In this document: in pieces, positions 22,366 to 33,329 of the stretch
Numbering within the stretch: position 1 is the stretch's first letter
Layout of the letters: each line of letters begins with the position of its first letter
NCBI GenBank assembly: GCA_016630955.3
Contig: CM049988.1
Location: 1,922,001 to 1,986,000, forward strand
Length of the DNA stretch: 64,000 nt
Direction of reading: 5' to 3'
Source: Didymella arachidicola
Lineage: Eukaryota; Ascomycota; Dothideomycetes; Pleosporales; Didymellaceae
The notes under the pieces: generated by a model
Database searches by the model: none
Told to the model about the DNA's origin: nothing
Seen by the model: only the letters and a program-made list of their open reading frames with translations
Position numbers and translations under genes: made by a program

Positions 22366-24213
22366 ACGTAAAGCACCATCGAGGCGGCCACACCATCGAA
22401 CCGGCTACTTTTCCTTAGCACTGCAACTTTTCTGTACAACATAACATGCAAGAATAACATAAGCAAGAATTAACTTAACAAGAAGGCAGAATTATTCTTG
22501 CTCTTTAGGCGTACACTAAGGGACAGTTTTAAAGCGTGCGACGCGCTGCTGCAGCCTACAACGTACGTTATCAACGGCTCTCTAATCGGCTGTACGAAAT
22601 CAGATTTTAACAAGAGGCACTACCAAACAGGCAGAAGCTCTCTATATCTAAAGAGCAAACAATCGTACAATACATACTCGACCTTAACGCGCGCGGATTT
22701 GCCCCCTGGCTCTCTAAGGTGGTAGATATTGCAGATAAACTTCTAGCTGTACGTGGTGGGACACCTATTAGCAAGAACTAGGCAGAGCGATTCGTCCAGT
22801 GTACAGAGAAGCTTAAAATGGCCTTTAGTTAAGCAAAGGATCGCTAGAGAGTACTCTAGGAGGATCTCGCAGTTATTAGCGCCTGGTTTTAGCTTGTACA
22901 GGACACAAAAGACAAGTATAGGGTCTAGGATAATAATATCTACAACTTTAATAAGACCGGCTTCTAGATAGGAATTATTAGCTTAATAAAGGTTGTTACA
23001 GGTTTAGAGAGACGTATAAGACCAAACCTCGTCTAGCTAGGTAATCGGGAGTGGGTTACAGCTATCTAGAGCATCTATGCTGCTAGGTATGCTATCCTAC
23101 CCTTTATCATCTACAAAGGGCGCGTACACATCTCTGCCTAGTATAAGAAGACTAAAATACCGTACGACTAGAAGCTCTCTGTCTCCAAGAACGGACAGAC
23201 GAACAATTAGCTCGGCCTAGAGTGGTTGAAGCACTTTAACCAGCATACAAAGGCGCGTTAGAAGGGCTTATATAGGCTGCTTATTTTAGACGGCTATAAG
23301 AGCCACCTTAACTAGGATTTTAAGAACTACTGCCTAGGAAACATAATCCTTACCCTTTGTATGCCTGCTTACTTATTGCACATCCTCTAGCTACTTAATG
23401 CAGTGTGTTTCTTACTGTTAAAACTAAAGTACTCTTAACACGTACAAGCCTTAGCATCCTAACGCGTCTTCTACATTAACAAAGAAGGCTTCCTTCTAGC
23501 CTTTAGGGACGCGTTTTTTAACGTGTTTACGTACAAGAACTGCAAGAAGGCCTTTAAGGCTTTAGGGCTTGTGCCTATCGACGCGCAGCGTGTCTTGGAT
23601 CGCCTAGATGTTCAGATTCGTACGCCACCACCAGTACCCCTACTAGAAACACCGTGGCAATCCTAAACACTAAGCAATTCACATGAATTTAGGTTACAGG
23701 CAAGGCGTATAAGGCAAGCTATTGTACAATTACCTAAAGTAGCAAGAGAGGGGTTTGCACAGCTTGTAAAAGGTGGTAAGCTTATGCTACATAAGAATGT
23801 TATATAAGCAGCTCGCATCCGTAAGCTTAAAGAGCAGGTAGTAGTACTTACTAAGCGCAAAACCTAGAAAAGAAAGCAGATCTAGCATAGTAGTACAATA
23901 GAGTATAGTAAAGTAGCAGCCTCTATAGCTAAAAGCGCAGCTGCAGCTTGTACGGTGTTAAAAAGAGCGTGTGTTAGAAGTAGTTATAAGAGAGCACAAC
24001 TAGGTTAACAGCACTATAGCAACTGTAGAAAGACTAGGCACAACGCGCGTACGTGCTAGAAGATGCAGAGGAAGATTCTATATCTAATGCAAGTGCTTTG
24101 TACGTAGGTACACTAGAGGGGAGTAAGTAATTGCTTATATTGTACGTGGTGTTCGCAGTGCCAAGGAAAAGTAGCCGGTTCGATAGTGTGGCCGCCTCGA
24201 TGGTGCTTTACGT
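22366..24213 (+). mobile_element. Mirrored element A
   Basis: Mirror of 5383-7230. The outer end reads GGTGCTTTACGT then TA. This is the consensus ACGT, whereas the left copy has ATGT, the only mismatch between arms that I found. It is followed directly by unique sequence. Confidence 0.85.
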
Positions 24214-24215
24214 TA

Positions 24216-24602
24216 TACATTGACTCTGTAACAAGAATTAGACCAAATAGCCACAACACCTAGGCCAACGTAGCGCGATATGTCCCTAATGCAAGCTTCA
24301 TACACATCAAAAACAGGCTTTGGCTTACTTAGAAACTCATAGGTTAAGGCGATCTTCTATTAGGCATGGTGAGAACTCGAGATGAAGCCAATTTCGCAGC
24401 ATGGGTCCCGAACGAAATCTTGCACATCGCCAGCGCATTGGTCATTGAAGCCAAGGTGAAGGCAGGTTGCTGCGGTATTCAAAGATCTATAGGCTGTGAC
24501 AGATCTGCCTCCCACCACACCGTTGCCCTTTCAGGACCACTGCCAAAACTCCCGTATCAGCAAATATTAGCGATCAACAGACCCGTTGCTTGACAAAACA
24601 AG
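24216..24602. other. Intergenic, unique sequence next to the palindrome
   Basis: No transposon similarity and no convincing coding region. A 75-codon open frame at 24366-24593 has no recognisable domain and I do not call it. This is the first unique DNA after the repeat block. Confidence 0.5.
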
Positions 24603-25927
24603 ATGTACAGTGGCAACTGCTTTGAATTTGAGCCCACAAATCGAGCGAGTTCGCCGGCGCTGTCAAATACCTCAGGGCTCTTAATGCTTTCACGGTCTCT
24701 AAGCCCAGTGTCCGGATACCAGTATCCTTCTCATCGAGCTGATGACGTATACCCTTTGACACCGCCGAATACACCCGGTAGATCAAGAGCCTCGAATGGT
24801 CGCTTCACACATCGCAACGCAAAGAGGGCGACAACTCCTGACAGATCAAGGTCCGTGTGCTCATTATCACCGAAGCTGGCTCGATTCTAACGACTTTCAG
24901 TGCTTCAAAGAAGCTTGATCCGCAAGAGCCTCTGCGCCCGGGGAACCTGACATCTCAACGCATCCCGCGTACCCCATGCACCCCTAGGGGCCGGCGAAAA
25001 TTGCACGAGAATGGTGTCCCTTCAACACCAAGCCCTATGAGTCCCGTCGCGATGTCTTGGGTATCTGGAAAAGGTGGCAACGGCACACTCGAAGTGCTTC
25101 CGAGAGAGCTCCGCCAGAAGATCTACGGTTTCGCCTTCAGCATCAGTACCTCCGTCACCATCAAGGGTTGTTGTGGACTCCCGTCAACACGTAGAGAGCG
25201 AGGGGCTTGTCGAAAGCATGGTGCCCATGCCGAAGCCGGAGCTGGACGATTCAACATTCTTCAGACCACCAATGCCATGAGGGAAGAGGCTCAATGGGTG
25301 CTTGCGACTCAAGGCTGTGTGGTCCTGGATCTCGCCAAGCCCCTCGCGGACTACCTTGGCTCCTTTCGATGGAACAATCAGCGACCGACAAATGCTACTA
25401 GCCATGTGTGCAAGCGAAAGACGACTATGTGAGCGGCTGTTAGTATGTGCCGTCGTATCGAGATTCGCATGTCAAACAAAGCCGTTCAGAGCTACGATCC
25501 GGCAAGCTGTCTTGCCCTACTCGTCGAAGTAGGCTTCTCGCTGCGTCAGAACTGGAACGTCGTCACATCCGACAAGGGTCCTTCTCGCAACGTCACAGTC
25601 GACCTCGGAAACCTGTTTACCCGAAATGTGCCCTTCAATGTGACACCCGACAATCAGTCCTTTGAGGTGTTCATGTGGGCTTGTAGGTACTCCCCAGTCT
25701 CGCGTGATCCGCCTGATTACGACAAGCTGGCTCTAGCGTGTGGTAACAACCTTCTTCGGCTCGTTCAGGCAGTGGCCAAGAACCAGGGATCTTCACAATG
25801 GACATTTGTTACTGATACGCGCATGGACGACAATGCGGAGGGCGGTTTGAAGTGGCTGGAAGCATTCCAGGCCGAGTGTGCAATACACGGCATGGGGCTT
25901 GCTCAGAGTGACTACGACACAGCATGA
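24603..25927 (+). CDS. Hypothetical protein with LPRELRQKIYGFAF (F-box/2EXR-like) motif; structure uncertain
   Basis: Exon 1 starts MYSGNCFEFEP at 24603 and is rich in Ser/Pro (TPPNTPGRSR). An intron 24851-24900, with CTAAC branch point and TTTCAG end, restores frame into a segment with PCTPRGRRK. This is followed by LEVLPRELRQKIYGFAFSIS, the kind of helix that opens fungal 2EXR/F-box-like proteins, then FNILQTTNAMREEAQWVL. The C-terminal part (to 25927) reads FEVFMWACRYSP and LKWLEAFQAECAIHG. Between about 25317 and 25481 the frame changes. A GTGAGC...AAAG intron at 25429-25481 fits one change, but I found no clean solution for the other, so a frameshift or a broken gene is possible. Function unknown. 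It is the first gene beside the inverted duplication. Confidence 0.6.
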
Positions 25928-26344
25928 GCAGGGTGGCATAGGAGAAATTCTTCAATCTATCATGTGGCGTCCTTTTTCAGGTCAGGATAATGGTCTTGAT
26001 TAGTAGCCGTGGAGGTTGTTTCGGTCAGTAAGTATTGATCCGATTTGCATCGCTAATCTTGTCGGAACTGGAGACGCGTCATGGCGCGTGTTGGTTTTTG
26101 ACGTCTACAAGAGCTGACACGCTGCCTTGGGATCATTGGCTGATGTACGTATGTCGGCACACATTTACTTTATAGTTAACCTGTCTGCTTGCGGTACTTC
26201 AAGCAAATCATTAGAGTCGGCCACAATGGTACTAGCGCGCAGAACCAATCGATATGCTTTGTGATTTCAGGCTTTGACATTTCCAAGTTACTGCACGACT
26301 TTGACAGGCCAGCTCTAATATGCCCCCTGGCGTTCTCTAGATGC
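25928..26344. other. Intergenic
   Basis: 3' regions of two convergent genes. Nothing else recognised. Confidence 0.5.
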
Positions 26345-27517
26345 TCAGAAAACGCCAGGGATGCGTCCCTTTTTCTCATTATTGCCCAACTCCTCTTCGG
26401 ACCAACCACTGGTCACACCGACCTTGCGTCCGCCCTCCTCGCGCTTCACACGGCACCACAGACTGATGTCCTTGTCCATGACGAACTGCCACATGACGTA
26501 GACCCAGCTCTTGTGGACGGGCAGCTCGTCGTAGAAGTCGTGCGCAATGCGGTTGAGCTTGGGAAGCCTGGTCCAGGGGATGGCGGGGAAGTCGTGATGC
26601 TCGTTGTGCAGACCGACGTTGTAGGTGAAGAAGTTGAGGACGCCATAGTACGAGTATGTCTCGGGGATGGGGATCTTGTTGGCGGGGTTCGATGCATCCT
26701 TGACGGGCTTCTCGAAGACGTAGTGCTCAGCGATGAAGTGGCCGGCGCAGGGGTGCAGCGATCCGGCCAGGAAGCTGCTCAGAATCAGGTACGCCAGGGC
26801 CTTTCCGCTGGCGAATTGCACGAGGGCGTAGTCAAAGGCAAGCTGGACAAGGACGTTGAAGAGGTGCATCCTGGTGAGGGGCAGGTTGTAGATGAACATG
26901 GGGCGCAGGGCGTAGAAGAGGATCTGGCAGGTGCAGAAGAAAGCCTTGCCGGCGACCGAGTCGAGGAACCAGGCCTCGAAGGCAGTGGGCAGGTCCGTGT
27001 CGAGGCCGTTGACGCCGAGCGACTTGTGGTGGGTGAGGTGGTAGGGGCGGAACGAGGCGCTGAAGGGGATGCCAATGGGCAGGTTTGCGAAGACGGCCAT
27101 GAGGCGGTTGGCGGTGGGGGAGCGGAAGGCCAGGTTGTGCGAGATCTCGTGGACGGCGAGGAAGAGGTTCTGGTTGGCCGTGGCGCCGACGACGTAGGCG
27201 GTCAGGAAGAAGCGCCAGGACAGGAAGGGGGTGTCGCGGAGCAGGTAGGCGCAGGCCACCTGCAAGGAGACGACGAGCAGGACGACGTATTTGGTGAGGG
27301 GCTCGGGGCCGCAGAGCTTGGTGACCTCTGGGTGGGCCTTGATGATGGCCATGCGCCGGGTGCGGTGCGGCTCTTCGGTGTACGTCCAGAAGAAGTCGTC
27401 GTGGTCGTGGGCTGCCTGCGACGGCTGCTCGGCCTGCTGCTGCTTCGCCGTGACGGTGAGGCTGCGCTTGGCCGGCTCGCGGGGCGGCACGGTCGCCGTT
27501 GTAGTCGAAGCCCGCAT
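26345..27517 (-). CDS. Sphingolipid (dihydroceramide) delta-4 desaturase
   Basis: A single exon of 390 residues, starting MRASTTTATV at 27517. The open frame runs further upstream, but that extension is low-complexity and not like the family. Residues 38-60 (DHDDFFWTYTEEPHRTRRMAIIKAHPEV) form the N-terminal lipid desaturase domain typical of DES1/DesA. The membrane-bound fatty-acid desaturase domain follows with three His boxes: HEISH (123-127), HLTHH (160-164) and HNEHH (304-308). Hydrophobic segments occur at about 77-92, 101-120, 195-235 and 240-256. The family introduces the C4-C5 double bond in the ceramide long-chain base in the ER, upstream of fungal glucosylceramide. Length and motifs are complete, and codon use is GC-rich and normal for the island. 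Confidence 0.93.
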   Translation of the reverse strand: MRASTTTATVPPREPAKRSLTVTAKQQQAEQPSQAAHDHDDFFWTYTEEPHRTRRMAIIKAHPEVTKLCGPEPLTKYVVLLVVSLQVACAYLLRDTPFLSWRFFLTAYVVGATANQNLFLAVHEISHNLAFRSPTANRLMAVFANLPIGIPFSASFRPYHLTHHKSLGVNGLDTDLPTAFEAWFLDSVAGKAFFCTCQILFYALRPMFIYNLPLTRMHLFNVLVQLAFDYALVQFASGKALAYLILSSFLAGSLHPCAGHFIAEHYVFEKPVKDASNPANKIPIPETYSYYGVLNFFTYNVGLHNEHHDFPAIPWTRLPKLNRIAHDFYDELPVHKSWVYVMWQFVMDKDISLWCRVKREEGGRKVGVTSGWSEEELGNNEKKGRIPGVF

Positions 27518-27933
27518 GGTGGCAGATGGGGACAGGACAACGGTAGTCTTGGCGTCTGCGAGGTCGAGGTCGAGGGCGTTGTCGTGTCGGCGGCTTCGAA
27601 ATGTCTGCAGCTGCTGAGCTCCCTGGCTTGGCGGGGACCCTGGGACCTGCCAGACACGCCACGCCACCCGCCACTTGTCCATGCAGGTCCCAGGGGCACA
27701 CACGGCCAGACCGTCTCCACTTTCGGCCCATCGCTCGGCCGCCTGCTTGCTCAAGACTGCCTGCACTACTGTGGTGTAGACCGTGGTATGTAGACTGTGG
27801 GTGTGTGGTGAGTAAACTGTGATAAGTAGATCGTAGTCAGTAGAATGTAATAAGCAGGCTGAAGTCAGTAGGATATTTATTGAACGCAGACTATAACAAC
27901 GAGACCATGGCATGTGACTAAGTGATTGAATCT

Positions 27934-29217
27934 TCACCTCTGCATGCTGCCCTTCCTCCGCCGTCCCCTCAAATCCCGCCACACTTCCCCCCCAATGCCT
28001 CGCCAATGCCCCATCTCGTCCTCGTCGCGCCGGCGCTTGATGAAGCTCGACGTTCTGGTCTCAACAAACCACACGCACGCCCAGTAGAAAGTGACCAAGC
28101 TCACCAAGACGAATCCCAGCCACACGAGCAGCAATGCAGTTCCTCCCACACCAATCTGCACACTCACTGCCTCGCCGAGTCGATCGAGCACGCTGACAAT
28201 CACTTCCATGACCGAGACCAGCATGGCTGCTAAGAGCGCGCAAACCGTTGCTAGACCAGGCCAGACCATGTTGACGTAGACCAGGAGTCGCGACTGTGGA
28301 AAGTACATCGCTGGCAAAATAGAGAGTGCCGAGAGAGCAGAACCCATCATCGTTGTGATGAGCAAGGCGAAGATAGCTTTGCGCACCGCCGTAACGTTGT
28401 CGATGACACTCTCGAGCAAAGAAACAACTTCCCCAAGCAGCGGCAAGGACACCTGCGTTTCGCCCACGATCATTCCTGGGTACACGCTCCTGCCCAATGC
28501 CCTTATACCTATACCTGTTAGCCACACACCGGCAAGCCTGTCATTTCACTGACCGTCACTAGCCTCCTCGTAGCTACGACAATCGTCGATTCTGATTGGT
28601 CCTGCATCACTACCGTCTCCGTTGACAATGCTACCAGAGCAGACTTTCTGGACGAAGACGTAGTAAAAGTCTTTGATCCCTGCTTGATTGACAATTTTCG
28701 TGACATTGCTAGCATTCTTGTCCAACGATTCGCCTACGTCCCTGATAGGCTTGTCTCGATTGGCCGGATGAAGAGAACTGTTCGTCGAGCTTGAAGCAGG
28801 CACTTCAAGAGGGCTCGCTGTAGCCGAAGCAACCGCAGGGATAGATGGCGCCGTAAACCTCGCGCTTCCCTCATCGAATGTCATCATGTCTTGTCTGAGC
28901 TGAGAGGTATTGAGCTAGGCAGGTCAGATACGTAGACAGATTTCCGGTGACTTGCGACTTGCAGCAACAAGATACTGGCCTCTAAATGTGCCTTCGTTTT
29001 GTCCAGCCAAAATCACCGCCAGACTAAGGACGAATGTGGCGAACGACAGGGCGAGTGGGAACACGCCAGAGAACCGATACTTCATCAGGACTCTTTTTGG
29101 CGTCTTCGGCGGCGACGGTAGCGCCTTGTACGTCGACTGTCGCTGGTCGCCTACATCAGGCTCGATAAACACCTTCTCCTCCCAGAAGACCTGTGGAAAC
29201 TGCACTGAAGCCGCCAT
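27934..29217 (-). CDS. SUR7/PalI family plasma-membrane protein
   Basis: Three exons. Exon 1 starts MAASVQFPQVFWEE at 29217 and contains the first membrane segment (VFPLALSFATFVLSLAVILAG). Exon 2 (about 28546-28887) holds the extracellular part with GIKDFYYVFVQKVCSGSI, matching the DFY-x-V-x-x-x-x-x-C signature of SUR7-type proteins, and a second Cys in DDCRSYEE. Exon 3 (27934-28515 or so) has three more membrane helices (AIFALLITTMMGSALSALSI, YVNMVWPGLATVCALLAAML, ALLLVWLGFVLVSLVTFYW) and a short basic tail. The topology of four TMs with a large first loop fits the family, whose members act in eisosomes or in ambient-pH sensing. Both introns are under 60 bp and their exact edges are uncertain. 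Confidence 0.75.
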
Positions 29218-30324
29218 GGTACACGTGAATAAGTACAATCGCAAGACAACTGGTGTCGACGCTCGTTCCCTAAATGTGAATAAGGCTTCAGATAGCAGTA
29301 AAGCCTGCGTTAAGAGCAGCACGTCGAGCGTCAGGAGGTCTACGCAGCTATGACGCAATGTTTCGATACACCAAGGTCAATCCCAGTTGTCCTTGCGAAC
29401 TCCCATTCTCAAGGTTGTTCGTGATTGACAGAGACAGGATGAGCAGTGTAGGCTATTGCATCACGCAGGATGACTAGCTTTCGAATGCGGTAGCACCCGC
29501 AGACATGAAACGGCCTGGTCGGAACGTGCCTTTGGCAAAACTCCCGCAGAAATCATGCAAGTAGATCAACGGTCCCATGGTTTGTATAATGCTTTCAGTG
29601 AGCTCTGAGCTAGGGGTTCTCCCCTGTTGCACACCTGCACCGAAAGAGGCAGCCGCGTCGAGACCAGAACAATGAACAACGACCACTTGATAACGATACC
29701 ACTCGTTACCGAAACGCTGGAAGACCGAGAAGTGCTGATACTAAGCTTGGACCTCGGTGCCGGATATGGTGCGACGTACAGAGCTTCAGTCATCTATCGA
29801 GCCACGGAAGGCCACAAACTGGGTCGGATATGGCCAATGGGATACCATGAAAGAGAACGCGATCGAAAATATCACCCGTTTAGGCTGGGCAAACTACTGC
29901 ATCTCCGTTTCCATCGGATCTTGGTATTGTGGTGAAGCTGACCATGTTATGCCTGTGTAGATCGGAAACTCGATTGCTCCATAACATCAAAAACATTCCC
30001 GGTGTACAAGTGAATCAATTTCAATCATGACACCTATGATATTCTGAATTGAAAGCACGTAATCGGCGTGGATTTGACCGACGCCTTTCAGCTGGCTCCT
30101 GCGCGCTCGATTACTGCTTCTTTGCAGGGTGTCGCCGAGAGTCGGTCCACGGCGCTTCCAAGGCGATATTTCAGTCACTGCGAAGCAGCCAAGTTTGGCT
30201 ATGCGTTATGTGAGCGATCGTTCCTAAAACGGGGGCTGCTGGCCTTGCGGTAGGTGAAGCTCTGACGGGAAGCCACCCTATTGATTCAATCAGCCAAACG
30301 GTCGACAGGCTTCGTGCGTCAGGC
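29218..30324. other. Intergenic; possible short gene at 29672-29960 not supported
   Basis: Two overlapping plus-strand frames (29627-29935 and 29757-29960) could be pieces of a small gene. No domain is recognisable and I see no good splice sites linking them. Confidence 0.3.
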
Positions 30325-32676
30325 TCATACCCAGAAGTTCTGTGTGAAGCTATCCAGATCCATAGGAACGTCTGGCATGAGGAAAGGATTTGCGTAGCCA
30401 CTGATACCCATAAATTGGTAATTCGGCTCTGTGGCTTCCGCAGTGAAATCGCTGAGGTCGAAAGGTGATGCTGGAGACATGGATTCAGTCTGTTCCGGCA
30501 TCGGATTTCCTATGAGGCTCTGTCAGAGACTGTGCGTGACGTTCCAGAATCAGTGAATCGTTCACTTACTCCAGGCCTGGCTCTGTGGATTGCCGGCACT
30601 CAAAATGGCTTTGTTAAGCACCAACCTGACCGCTGCCGCTACCTTTCGCGCTTCGTGCGATCGCCTGCTTGCCTTCATCCATATTGTGTGTGCATTTTGT
30701 AGTGCCTCGATAATTTCGGATCGTGCCGGTGGTCCGTGGTCCAGTGGCAGACCGCTAGAAGCTGTGGAAGGCGATTGGTGCATGGGCGAGGCGAGATCAG
30801 CGTCCAGGTCAAGCACTAGAACCGTTGTCGCAAGCAGAAAGTCGTGTGCCACAATCGAAGACATGTACCAGCTGACTGTGAAGCTTTGCATCCCTGGCGA
30901 CCATAGTTTGCCGCCTGGTCTTATCTCGCCATCCACCTTCCTTTGAAATCCCAACATTTCTGTTGCGGCATTGAGACAAACTCGTCTCGAGTACTCATAG
31001 TTAGAATCGGTACGACCGAGGAGCAGATATGGTCGATGTAACTGGAGCTCGCTCTTCAAAAATGACATACGAAGATAGAAACGCCGCATCGAAGCTGGAG
31101 TGAGGGTGTCATTAAACTCTTCTCCGCACACCGGTTTTGCGCACTCCGGTAATCGTTCATACACTTCACGGAACATGGCGTCCAGCTCCATTACTTCACG
31201 GTATGGAGGCTGCGATGTGGAGTTCATCAGGTCCATGACCCGGGCTTGCGCAAGCCTTACACGCGTCAAGACTACCGTGTACAAGGACGGCGTGAGGTCT
31301 GTCTCGGGCCGTGAAGCAGGCAACTCAGGAATTTGGTCATGGATATCTTCTTCCAGAAGATTACGTGGCTCCTGTGCATCGCACATGAATGGCTGAATGA
31401 GCCTGGGCAGACCGACTTGGGACGAGGTAGCGAGATCCAATGACATGACCATCAGCCACGTTCTGCGTCGCATCTCTGCCCGAAACGGTGAAATGTCCGA
31501 GAATCGCGATGGTTCTCTATGATAGCCCATCCGAAATGCAATGCGGACGATTATACCCACCAGGATCGACATGCTGAACTGTGAGTCCGCAGAGCGTAGA
31601 TACTCCGTGCCAAAGTACATGATGAGGGTTTCCACGGTGTACGGGGGGCACTTTGTGTAGTTCGCAAGGACTAAGCATTGCACAAGCTTCTCGCGATAGA
31701 AGTCGATGCGTGCAGTGAATAATGAAGGTGCAGCGTCCCCCTGTAAGGCAATTCCATGATCTCCAAGACCTGCCTGGAATTGCGCCCCCATAGCGAGGAT
31801 AGAGAACAAAAAGCCAAGCCACATGGTGGGGGTTTCGAACGGTTGTCTCCAGAATTTGGCATACTGGAGTCGAAAGTCAGCTGTGCTGAGGCCATAGTAG
31901 CCGGATTCCTACCTCTTTCAAGAATGTCGGCTTGTGCACCAGGTCTAGATCTGTCAGCGACGCTTATATGAAAACTTCTCTCCCAACCATCGTAGCCTTA
32001 CTCGGTGATGTGTCCATAGATGCGAAATATGTTGAGATGAGCTGATCAGCTTCTGTTCTCGGTGGTAGAGCTGCGAGTAATTCCTGTTTAGATGCATGTC
32101 TTTGGCGGCCAAACAAGATATCAGGACCAGGCACTTCTATAGAGGTATCATCCCGCGCATGCGCTGTAGTGGGTATCTCATCAAGATGTTCTCGTAGCTC
32201 TGATATCTGTGCAACTGTTAGCCGAGTGCATCAGTTCGCTGCAGGTAACATACCCCGTCCAAGATACTGGTCCAATGCGCGCTGTTTGTATAGCTTGTTG
32301 TATCGTCTGTGGAGCGTACACGATCTGGTGTGTTTGAAATCTCGGCATCATTACCTTCACCGAGATGCTGGAGGTGTGGTACAGCTGGCGTTGTTGGAGT
32401 TCCATGATTGACTTCTTTGCCGCCCATGAGAGACGTTACGAGTTTCTCCAATTGATCAATGCGATCATGCACGCTGTGGGGTGCCTTTGGCTCTTGAGTA
32501 ATTGGGGCGTTCCGCGTATATGAACAGGACAACGCAAGACCTCGATCGACGCATGTCTTGCAAGGGCTTTGGCGGTCACATTTGAGCTTTCGGCGTCTGC
32601 AACGCGTACAGGAAACGATGGGTTTGTCTCGTCGACGGCTAGGAGGCACAACGCGTCCTTGCGAATCTGTACTCAT
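30325..32676 (-). CDS. Zn2Cys6 transcription factor with fungal_trans domain
   Basis: It starts MSTDSQGRVV at 32676. Residues 23-51 form a binuclear zinc cluster, CX2CX6CX5CX2CX8C (CTRCRRRKLKC...PCKTCVDRGLALSC), followed by a linker helix HDRIDQLEKLVTSLMGG. Several short introns follow. One lies between DTSPS and LVHKPTFLKE, and one (GTAGGA...CTCCAG) sits before YAKFWRQP. The fungal_trans domain includes MWLGFLFSILAMGAQF, YLRSADSQFSMSILVG, AFRMGYHREPS and FRAEMRRRTWLMVMSLD. A last intron at 30510-30569 leads to a short acidic exon ending DLDSFTQNFWV at 30325. It is a nuclear DNA-binding regulator with unknown targets. It is divergent from a second Zn2Cys6 gene. Confidence 0.88.
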
Positions 32677-33329
32677 TGCGACTTATGGAACTTGCGGGCA
32701 AGACAAAGGGGGTCATGATTAGGCGGCAGGATTGAGGCTCTATGCAGCTGCAGTCCCCAAAATGAGGGTAACTGCAATCGGGCGTTCGGGCGCAACTAGC
32801 AACCGAGGCTGCAAGCTTGGCATCGCTCTTCACACGTTACACGAATTACTGTTGCCATCCAACGCCAGGTTCATCTGGATCTTGTCCGGCTGCAATTGGA
32901 ACCTCACTTGATCGATATTATTGCGAGCTGGGTGTAGCCATGGTTTATGACGTCGCGTGCAGGCAAACTGATAAAGTTGCGTGGAGACCCAGTCTGCGGA
33001 TCGCCGATGCAGCGCACACTTACAGTGTTCTTACACATGTTCCATTTGCAGTAATCTCCATCAAACGTAACTTTCAAAGATCCATGCTCTGCACTCGAAG
33101 AGTGACAGCGATATGCGATGGTTCCCGTCTCCGAGATGTCGTACGACGATTCGCCACATCACGTGAAATCCCCAGACCTAAGCGGGGCTTGTCGTCCGCA
33201 ACCTGTGGAGAGGTTTTCAGCCTTCCAATGGACCCTTGAAGCTAGAACGCCTTCAAGGCCTACTTGTCGAAACCTACGGTACTTTGACTGGAAATTCTAC
33301 TTTCGCACTACACATATTCTTATTTCGCA
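32677..33329. promoter_or_regulatory. Shared 653 bp divergent promoter of two Zn2Cys6 genes
   Basis: The region lies between the start codons of the two head-to-head regulators. Open frames here (32817-33239, 33118-33447) have no recognisable domain. I cannot define binding sites, although inverted or everted CGG triplets would be the expected class. Confidence 0.5.

Larger units (their letters stand above)
15620..24215. repeat. Right arm of 18.8 kb inverted duplication (8,596 bp)
   Basis: This is the reverse complement of 5381-13976. It begins inside G's right terminal repeat and ends exactly at the outer terminus of the mirrored element A plus its TA (24214-24215). Immediately beyond lies unique gene-island sequence (TACATTGACTCTG...), which has no counterpart left of 5381. 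Confidence 0.95.

Noticed and set aside
5381..24215. Palindrome as a simple missed-adapter or fold-back read artefact
   Set aside because: Such artefacts usually fold at a point with no spacer. Here there is a 1.64 kb non-symmetric spacer bounded by real TIRs, and one arm mismatch. An assembly error is still possible and is named as the main test, but I do not take it as the default.
1..24215. Starship-type giant element or captured cargo
   Set aside because: No tyrosine recombinase (DUF3435-like) captain, no cargo genes, only short DDE transposons with TA target sites.
26832..27731. 299-codon minus-strand frame rich in Arg/Pro
   Set aside because: It overlaps the desaturase in another frame and has no domain; it is a compositional shadow.
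26189..27793. 534-codon plus-strand open frame (VVEVVRNAVELGKPG style)
   Set aside because: It is the antisense of the delta-4 desaturase. Its composition (Val/Gly/Glu-rich, no domain) is typical of a GC-rich shadow frame.
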